Positions 35,770-64,000 of a DNA stretch of 64,000 nt are shown piece by piece; position 1 is the first letter of the stretch, and every line of letters begins with the position of its first letter. Location of the stretch: the NCBI GenBank assembly GCA_009760855.2, contig WPIO01000008.1, positions 9,322,501-9,386,500 on the forward strand, read 5' to 3'. The position numbers and the translations under genes were made by a program. The notes beneath the pieces are model-generated. The model ran no database searches, was not told the origin of the DNA, and saw nothing but the letters and a program-made list of their open reading frames with translations. Origin of the DNA: Cristatella mucedo (lineage: Eukaryota; Bryozoa; Phylactolaemata; Cristatellidae).

Positions 35770-37570
35770 CATTCCATGGAATGCTAAGTTATTATACTTG
35801 CGCTAAAGTTGCTTCTAGTCCTGATCAAAATCGTTGACTTAAAAGGATAGCAGATGGAATGGCTAAAGGTGCTTGTGTTTTGATAGATAGAATGCTAGAA
35901 GTTGATTCGTTAATAAATTGTAAGGAATGTAGTTGTTTTGGATGACTGGAGATCAAACAAAAATTCTTGCTTCAAATATGATTGCTTTAATAGTGCAAGG
36001 AATAAAGGACTACATATATTTTTATCTTTCACGAGGTTTCACTAACATACATCATAAAGAAATCAGAAAAAATATAACTGTTAATAATTTTTTAAATGCT
36101 ACTGATATTAACTATATTAGATGCACACGTTGGAGATAATTACTAAAGAATACTTAGGGATTGGGTAAATTCTAGCTCGCGAAATATTTTTAGATATTTT
36201 GTGATTGACTAAACAAAGATGGAATAAGAAGAGCGATTTTGGACTGAAGATTCTTCTGAAAAATAGATAATAACAATATTTAATGATAAAGACACTAGCA
36301 TATAGATGGTAACGGAAATATTTACTTCTAAAAACCTGCATACCATGGTAGAGTGCAAGAAGCATTAGATTATGAGAAAAAATCCAAAATCTTCACGATC
36401 TAAGAGATGAAACAAAACTTCGGAATGATCAGGAGATGCAGAGGCTTTAAGCAGAGTTTGCTGCCAAAGATAGTGCAGAAGCTCATATGGATCAAAGAGT
36501 ATCAGAAAATCAACAAATAACTCAAGTAATATTAATCTAGATAATCTAATAAAAGTACGACCTAAACTACCTGCTGCATATGACACATAAAAATTCCACT
36601 GAAAGTCTTAAAGCATTAAGACAACCATCTGAGATATAATATATACCACCTGATATAATTTAAGAGATGTCAATAAGAATAACGGGGAACCACTAATGGT
36701 TCAACGAAAACACGATCTCCTTCAATAATCTTATAAGAAAGAGGATATAATAAAGTAGGGCTGCGTCAGATAAAATTTATGTACACCAGTAAAACTATAT
36801 CTAACGTAACGGCAGGTATAAATGACATGCTTTGGTGTATGAGATCAATAACTGATTCTAATGAGATATGTATTGTAATAAGCCAGGGCTATTGTTATGC
36901 CAACCAATAGTAAATTTATGAAACTATGGGTTAAAAAATACAAATTATGACGGATAAGCGATGGGAGGAAGTGCCATAACTTATGATGATTATTAAGATC
37001 CTGCCTGAGGTAATGATGAATTTGGAATTGGCTTTTCCACGGATACAGATGATAAAATAATAGTGTAGGTATTCGGTGACAATGTGGTACTTTAGGCAGT
37101 AATGCTTCCGGTGTTACAGAAAGTATAGGCGACACGCTTGAATTTAATTCGAATAATCAAGGATTGTTTGATCCTATTAATTTAGAAGGTACTCCTTATA
37201 AAGGAATTGAAAAAGGGATGTACTTCTCTGGAACATATTAAGCTTGGAACCGAATTATAATAGTACATAAAAATGGAGTAAGCAGAATTAATACAAATTG
37301 TGATTTAGCTAATCCTGCTATGAATTACTTGGAAGAAAAAAGTGGATTTCTTACTAAGTGTAATTCGTTGTATTTATTTGATATTGCAGATGTAAATCTA
37401 GGAGAAGGAGTAGACCCACAAATTCCAAATACATTGCTTTTACCCACTAGAGGAGACATCAATCCGATTGACTCAGCTGCTTTTAACTTAACACATAAAA
37501 AGATAAATTTTGTAAAATTTGTAATATTAAAAGATTTAATAATTACTATAGAAGTGTTTAAATAATATAT
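35770..37570 (+). pseudogene. Unassigned viral-island proteins, broken
   Basis: Fragments of + strand frame include KRIADGMAKGACVLIDRML, a charged coiled-coil-like run (DETKLRNDQEMQRL) near 36400, GNDEFGIGFSTDTDDK near 37010, and an 81-codon open piece at 37320-37565 (VNLGEGVDPQIPNTLLLPTR). The last pieces join into a stretch of about 150 codons with few stops. No family recognised. The position just upstream of the capsid gene suggests structural proteins. Confidence 0.4.
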
Positions 37571-37576
37571 ATATAG

Positions 37577-38160
37577 ATGGAAAGCTACGCTCGACAATGG
37601 AATCATAAGATAACTGGAGGAAAATATGGATCAGGTGTACTTGATAAAACAATAGATGGAGAAAGAGAAGTTGCACTTGTTATCGCTAGAGCGACTAGTA
37701 TGTGTGTTAACATAGCAAACGAAGGAATTTAGGTATGTCAGCAAAGAAAGCTTACTGAACTACAAACTAAAAAGAAAAACTTGACCAGGAGTAAGTGACA
37801 AATAAAAGAGAACTAGATAATAGAGCGGAAGAGAAGAGACAAAATAAAAATAAGAAATACGAACGTCGTAAAAAAAGACAGAATATAATCGCAAGATAAA
37901 CGAAATGAACTTACGCATTAAAAATGCTATGATTTTTAACCTAAAAAAGTAAAAAGCAAAGAGTAAAAACTATAGAAATAGACAGTGATATTCAAGACTA
38001 TTCTGAAGCATTAAAAGAGAATGATCCAAAAGCCTTTAAAGAGCTTGAGAAAGTTATACAAGAGAAATCTGTAGTCCCAAGACCTAGACATAATGGGTAC
38101 GATAGAACAATAGAAAAATTGGAGCAGGATTATGCTTTCAGAGAAAATAGTAAGTAATTA
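37577..38160 (+). pseudogene. Unassigned basic protein, broken
   Basis: Begins MESYARQWNHKITGGKYG, followed by lysine- and arginine-rich frames (KYERRKKRQN) and an acidic stretch (DSDIQDYSEALKENDPKAF). A DNA- or core-binding role is possible but unsupported. Confidence 0.35.
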
Positions 38161-38229
38161 CCGCTTTTGTATAGAGAAGAAATGGCAAGTGCCCAATCGA
38201 TACTATTTTTGAATTAAACAATCCTCTAT

Positions 38230-39720
38230 TACCGACATATCCGATAAGAAATTATCAGTATCGAGAATTCTTCAAGCCAATTATACTAATTATAATGAAC
38301 TTGAAAATATTGAAAATAAACAGATAAAATGTACAGTGCCTGCAGAACAAAATAAATGCTATGTATTACTAGATTCATATCCAGTTCTAGAAGGGCAAAT
38401 TAAATTGCCGACTGCTGCTAATGGGGCATATGCAGCACCTATTGGCTTGGGAGTTGGGTTGGTTAAAAATGCTGGTGCTTGGATGTTTAGTGCAATGAAA
38501 GTAAGACTAGGTTCTGAAGAAATAGAAAACTCAAGGAGTCGGAAGAGTAACAATGCCGAAGGGTCTTTTTACTTATCCAAAAGAGTGCAACCAACGGAAG
38601 TTCCAGCTACTGGATGAAAGAAATATGAAGCGAGTTCTATAGATAATATGTACATTTGTAATAAAAAATAACACTAGTCCTGCAGCATCTGGAGCAAAAA
38701 CCTCTAACATTGGTTTTATGTACAGAAAAACACTTAAAAATATTCTAGGTGATAATAATGGAATATTTAGTATCTCATTACCACTAGCAAGGTATTAGGA
38801 TTCTGAGCAGATATGAAGAGATTCTTATATAATATTTCATTTTCAATTGATAATACAATAGTTGGACGATTTTCTTATGCTGCTATAATGACTGGAGCAT
38901 CTGGAGCTGTATCTGATAGAGTTAATACACTTCTGACCAGAGGAATAACTCCAGCTTTACCTGCTAATGCTGGAAATCGTGTTTGTAATGCTTTCAATAA
39001 ATATTTCCAAAATGAGACTAATGGTACCATGTAACACGCCTGGACTAAGTATTGAAACAAGCCGAGCAGAAACTTCTAGTGAGTGAGGAAAGAAACTCAA
39101 CTTAACTATAAAGTTAGACGATATTAAAACATGACACTAAATAATACTAACCAGGAATTAAAATTACACTAGAACTTGTTCAGTACAAAACACTACTGAT
39201 GAAGTTAGATGGCTTACCCTTGTTTGCGAAATGGTTTGACTAATACGGTTCCGTGGTTTTGATAAATACGGTTTCTATACTTGAAAACTATGCACATATA
39301 ATTATTTTAATTTTAAGAATGTATGTGTACTTGCAAATGGATCTAATACTTATCCATGTGTTACTAGAAGTACCTATCATAAGATGGAAAGTGCTCAACA
39401 GAGTACCTAGATTTCACAAAGTTTAGAAATAAATTCTTAGGACTTAATGAAGTTAGAGACCCAGTAGGTGTTACATATCCAGAATAGGTAACTTTATACC
39501 CAATACATTTAATTAATTACCATTGTAATGATCAAACATTTAGAAACACTACAAGATTTGATGTTATTATCGAATAGTATGAATTAATTCCACAAGCAGC
39601 AGCAAGAGTTTCAGACTATTATCACGGTTCACTTCCTAACGATATGTGAGAACACTGATGAGTTAACTTCAAACGGTAACAGTTCACAATTCACATAGAT
39701 GGAGGGCTCGTGGGTGTATG
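38230..39720 (+). pseudogene. Hexon-like (double jelly-roll) major capsid protein, broken
   Basis: The best preserved piece (38336-38617) reads QNKCYVLLDSYPVLEGQI, then a GLVKNAGAWMFSAMKVRLGS block, which follows the order of the first jelly roll of adintovirus and Polinton capsids (Y-x-x-x-EG..., V-N-N-A-x-x-F-L-F-S-x-I-x-Y). Downstream pieces SNIGFMYRKTLKNILGD, NGIFSISLPLARY and FLYNISFSIDNTIVG resemble the strand before the second roll. Later frames (TTRFDVIIE) are weaker. At least four frame changes and several TAG codons. Identification is by remembered pattern. Confidence 0.6.
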
Positions 39721-41700
39721 AAAACAATTACTCTGAGTAATGTTAATATTTCCTAACAACAAAATGTTTTATTAACAAACCAACTTGTTCAAGGTTAAGA
39801 TAAGTGTGAAAAATCAATAACCCTAAATATTGGTGGATCAGAGATATATTGTGTGTTATGATGTGATGCGATATTTGAGGATCAGACTGATTTATATATT
39901 GAAAAAACTGGCACACAGAAAATTAAAAAATATTTATCAAACCGAAGGGAAATAAGGTATGCACCAATGGTATTTTGAAAAGTATTTGAGCCAGTAGTTG
40001 CAAAATATTTAGAAATTGAATTCAAAACCTACAAGGTTTTCATTATTATTCTTTATCAATTGCATTTATGTAAGAAATATAACAAGTAGCAGGGTCTGTT
40101 TACTACGGAATCAATGACATCTAATGGAATATCGGAATACTTGTACTTCTTTAATAAGTTTTCTAGATTCAGTGCAGTTTAATAACATTCTAATTCTAAT
40201 TATCTGTAACTTGTCATATTGATCCATATATATTAGAAAAAACTCTTTTGTTTAATTTTGAATATACAATGTTTATATATTATTCTTAAATCCTATTGGC
40301 CTTGTGAACTAGTAACACAACAACTAGAAAATCTTCTATAACTGTAATCACTACGACACTCTGTACTCATTTCACACACTTTTTACATCAATCCATTCAT
40401 CAAACAATCATTTTGGTTCAATTTTAAAACATCTTTCAATGGCATTCCTTAATTTATTTCTATGCCCCTCAATAAAAAAGAATTAAAAAAAACACAATTT
40501 TATAGGCTTTAAGTTTATTAATACATGCACTAAAACTCTCTTTCTTTTTTATCTAAAATATAAATGTCCTTTGAAAACTCTAAAAAATGAAAGAATTTAA
40601 TTTTCCTATACATCCATTTGATGATAACCGTTTCAAAAGCTTAGGATCATCAAAGTTACTTGGTAAATTCATAATTTATTATATAAAGTAAAATTGTTTA
40701 TTTAAATAAAATGTATTCATCTATATAAATCCCAGCTCAAGAAAAAGTTTGCAGGTATATATCCGTGAGGATGTATTTTTACATTTTACACTGCGGAAAT
40801 TTTACGAGATGAGTATTTTGTGAGCCAAGAAAAGTCTGCATGGTGTTAAAGGTAAAAATACATCACCAGGGAATGCAAGTTGGGGCTGCACTTGGTAAGT
40901 TAAAAAATACGGATACAGATAGCGTTAATTATATTATCAATCTGCCTGTTAGGCGTAGTTATGAAATATATAAATTTGCTCATTACCTCCAACTGCCCTG
41001 CCATCTAAGGCTATTAGTCTGTCAAGGACAGTACTTTCTCGTAGTCAGTAGTTGTAAATTGAGAATTTTCTTGGATACCACTTTTCTTTTCACTGAGACT
41101 CATCTGCAATTTCTATTTCATTTCGCGGATAGATCATAGAAATTTTTGTTACTGAAGGCTTCGAGAGATTTTTGAAACATCTCAGAAAAATCTAGAACCT
41201 CCTGGATTGTCTCCACATCTACCTAAGCCTCTTTCTTACCTTCCTGGAAGCCATTATTTCTCTTAAAAGGCCGTATATGTAATCCCCCAGAAACCTTTTA
41301 GCCTAATAGCAGTCCTAACAAAAAACTCGCGAAGTCAAACTCCTGCAGCAGCCGTGAAACGATTCCAGTGACGCATGCCTTCACAAACTCAAAAAGAATT
41401 CCCACTTGTACGGTATTACAGCGTAAACTCTCGGGAATATTAACAAAGCGTCTGGTGGCGTTTAAACATGCAACCCCAACTTAATGGAAGTTACGTCGAA
41501 ACCACTAAGAATTGACCAGGCGATCACGATCATTAGCAAAGCACTTAAGCTAAATTAATGCCTTGTTTGTGCATGTATCTAGCCACCTATATACCTACAG
41601 ACTATTTATCCTCCAAAGATGCATGATAACCAGTGAAGCCATTTCTGCTGACGGTGTAATGGCAACTGTTGACGACTAGCCTGCAGTTTTGACGATAGGG
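39721..41700. other. AT-rich right edge of the viral island and flank
   Basis: Up to about 40.7 kb the sequence stays strongly AT-rich with short protein-like scraps (a DAIFEDQTDLYIEKTG run near 39870, and minus-strand NAIERCFKIEPK near 40400). Composition then returns to the host level. No terminal inverted repeat of the virus-like element is apparent, and 40.8-41.7 kb holds no gene I can support. Confidence 0.45.
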
Positions 41701-41704
41701 CGAC

Positions 41705-42534
41705 ATATGAGCCCGGTGGCGGTAACCCGGGTTACTATGGTAACCCGGGTGCGCGCGGACTGCGATAACTACCTGAATATTGGTCCAAGTTACATGAAAA
41801 TAGGCTAAAAATGTCGGGCTTGTCGAGTTCTATTAGTCATCAGAAAGACAGCGATTTCGAAAACGATTATTTTTATTTCGCAAGTAGGCAGCGGCTGACC
41901 AGATCCATGGCAAGAATCCAGGGCTCAATCACGAAAATTGAGCCAATTTTCTTGAGAAATGTCTCAAGATTGATGGCTGATTTGGGACAACCGCTTGTGC
42001 CTTCTTCGGGCACCCCACAGAGCGTATCTGCACGCCCGGAGCAGCCTTCTGCGCTGTTTCTCTTTTTTTCTGCCACGAGTCTGCGCCATATCGGATGCCG
42101 CCGCCAACGGCGCACCAATATTGTCAGAATCTTCGTCATTGCTATCAGCGATACTACCCAGGCTAGTACTGGCGCCGCGATTCTGGACCTCCTGCATAAT
42201 CTTTTCAGACCAGCGGGTGGCAATGAAGTTTCCGGGAAATTTTTCCAAGAACTTGCACGCTAGTTCCATTGCGCTAATAAGAACAGCATTGCTAACATCT
42301 TTTATATCGTCATTATAGCCAACCGTAGCGTACATCCTTTCATTGAGCTCTTGCGCACTAAGTTCTTCAGATTTCTTCTACGTGATTCTGACGGTGCTGC
42401 TCCTGAATCAGGTCAACGGCGTTTTCAACTTCAAAACGCTATACTTTTTAGAGCAGCTATCTGTAAAATAAATAATTAATTGTGATTCTACTTGCGGAAA
42501 TTCGGTCACCCTGGTTACCACCATAGGGCTCACG
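41705..42534. mobile_element. Short element with inverted-repeat ends (possible non-autonomous DNA transposon)
   Basis: The left end tgagcccggtggcggtaacc and the reverse complement of the right end (tgagccctatggtggtaacc) match over about 25 bases with a small gap, and both continue with a second ggtaaccc/ggtgacc block. Left of centre a ggtaacccggg phrase repeats twice. A target duplication is not clear. The enclosed minus-strand frame is described separately. A PIF/Harbinger-like affinity is conceivable but not shown. Confidence 0.45.
41964..42335 (-). CDS. Hypothetical protein inside the inverted-repeat element
   Basis: This 123-codon frame starts MYATVGYNDDIKDVSN and carries an amphipathic segment (AVLISAMELACKFLEKF), an acidic Ser/Asp run (DSNDEDSDN), then a basic Lys/Arg tail (RGRKKEKQRRR). 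The overlapping second frame (41873-42223) continues plausibly after the basic run. Upstream in-frame sequence also reads protein-like. No family recognised. Possibly a transposon-encoded DNA-binding protein. Confidence 0.4.
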   Translation of the reverse strand: MYATVGYNDDIKDVSNAVLISAMELACKFLEKFPGNFIATRWSEKIMQEVQNRGASTSLGSIADSNDEDSDNIGAPLAAASDMAQTRGRKKEKQRRRLLRACRYALWGARRRHKRLSQISHQS

Positions 42535-42860
42535 TGCGAATCACTTACTTTAGACTCGTAATAATACACTTTCCCTCTGTCACACTTCTTCTTTAGGTAT
42601 CTGGTGAAATGGGCGCATAAAATAAGGAAAGGAAGCCTTTCTATGAGTCTCTTATTTTAATCAGTTACGTTGGAGTTCCGTGACAGCCACTGCATAAACT
42701 GCTCTGTCTACAGCACGGACCTGCAGGCAGGTACACTTACCTGCATTTACTGGTATATTCTTATGAGAAGGTACAAACAACAAGCGCTATTAGCGTTGAA
42801 AATGCTCCCATCGCTCTCTGAAGTTTTCAGCTTCTTTAAATGCGCGAAAGTGTCCCGCAG

Positions 42861-42866
42861 TTTATT
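42861..42866 (-). terminator. Candidate polyadenylation signal of the ankyrin gene
   Basis: AATAAA on the minus strand about 560 bases past the stop codon. A plausible 3' end, but other sites cannot be excluded. Confidence 0.3.
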
Positions 42867-43424
42867 TCATTCATCTCACGGGCACGAAATATTGCTGTAT
42901 GCATTCCATAAGAAAGAGCAGGTGGCTCGCCGAATTTGAGAAAAAATATATGCTGACTTCAAGCATGCGCACCGCAGCAATTGGCTTTCGCTCGGTGTAG
43001 CCTCAGTAAGCAGCAGCGTCATCGCGTGAGCCGGCCGGCTGACCGGCCGGTTGCTCGCACAAACTCGCCCAGATCCGCCACGCCTCTCGGGCGCGGGCGC
43101 GCGCTTCGTTTCCACACTCGACCACGTGGTCGAGCTGCGACTCTTCCTGGCGCAGCACGAAACCCGCGTCCGCCGCTTCAGCCTCGCTCTCGCTGCTGCC
43201 GTCGGCTGCGCTCGGCGGCAGCGTTCGAGCGGCAGTCGCAGGAGCGGCGCGAGCCGAGCCGCGCCGGCTCGCGCCGCTCCGGGCTCGGCCAAAAGCGACG
43301 TCGCCGCAGCGATCCGAGCGTCGCGGCGGACATCGTGGGCTGCGGCCGCGCTGCTGTCCGCTGTCCGCCTCCCTTCCTCGTCCACTGCCGCTGCCGCCGC
43401 CTCGTCGTACCGCTGACGCCCGCG

Positions 43425-63811
<20,387 letters not shown>

Positions 63812-64000
63812 TCCGTCGTCGTCGTCGTCTTAGTCGCAGCTCCAATGTTTTGCTGGCCGCCGCCGGCACGTGGCTACTGATCGCGGCGGCTGCTGCGGCG
63901 GTCTCGCCGCCGCGGCAGCTGCCGCGACTCTTTCCTACGCCCCCGCCGCCCTTGCCGCCACCGTCCAAAGCGCGTGCGCGTGGATTGGACGGCTTCCACT

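Noticed and set aside
22788-39720. Alternative genetic code (stop reassigned) explaining the stops in the island
   Set aside because: TAA, TAG and TGA all interrupt and frames also shift, so decay is simpler.
22700-40700. Bacterial or mitochondrial contamination as source of the AT-rich island
   Set aside because: It contains host-type LINE and SINE insertions and viral PolB/capsid motifs, with no bacterial gene or rRNA.

Overview
This window is nuclear DNA from an animal, most likely an invertebrate; I cannot name the species. It has spliced genes with GT-AG introns, tRNA-derived SINEs, CR1/L2-like LINE remnants, a solo LTR, and many GA/CT and TA microsatellites. There is no operon organisation and no CRISPR array.

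Layout. (1) 0.86-4.22 kb, + strand: the last two coding exons of a synaptotagmin-family gene (C2B domain), then intergenic DNA with a 23-bp minisatellite at 5.74-6.40 kb. (2) 10.66-18.83 kb, - strand: most of a WDR31-like WD40 gene. Six exons are secure and one is tentative. The terminal exon appears to carry a one-base frameshift. (3) 20.50-21.84 kb: a complete solo LTR flanked by a 4-bp CAAT duplication. (4) About 22.7-40.7 kb: an AT-rich island holding the decayed remains of an adintovirus/Polinton (Maverick)-type virus-like element. It has a protein-primed-type B-family DNA polymerase, a hexon-like major capsid protein, a phospholipase A2-like capsid domain, a fibre-like protein, an HNH-AP2 endonuclease and a possible small Cys-ribbon protein. 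All are broken by stops and frameshifts, and the polymerase is also split by inserted LINE and SINE sequence. (5) 41.7-42.5 kb: a short element with inverted-repeat ends. (6) 43.43-63.81 kb, - strand: one large ankyrin-repeat gene. Thirteen exons join in frame across about 20 kb to give a protein of about 776 residues, from a start Met at 63.81 kb to a Cys-Ser-Leu-Leu C-terminus at 43.43 kb that looks like a prenylation (CAAX) signal.

The most interesting material is the endogenous virus-like island and the ankyrin/CAAX gene. A third theme is that a tRNA-headed SINE and the CR1/L2-like LINE share almost the same 3' tail, which suggests the LINE mobilised the SINE. Gene models were built by eye from splice sites, reading phase and remembered family motifs. 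No database search was run.
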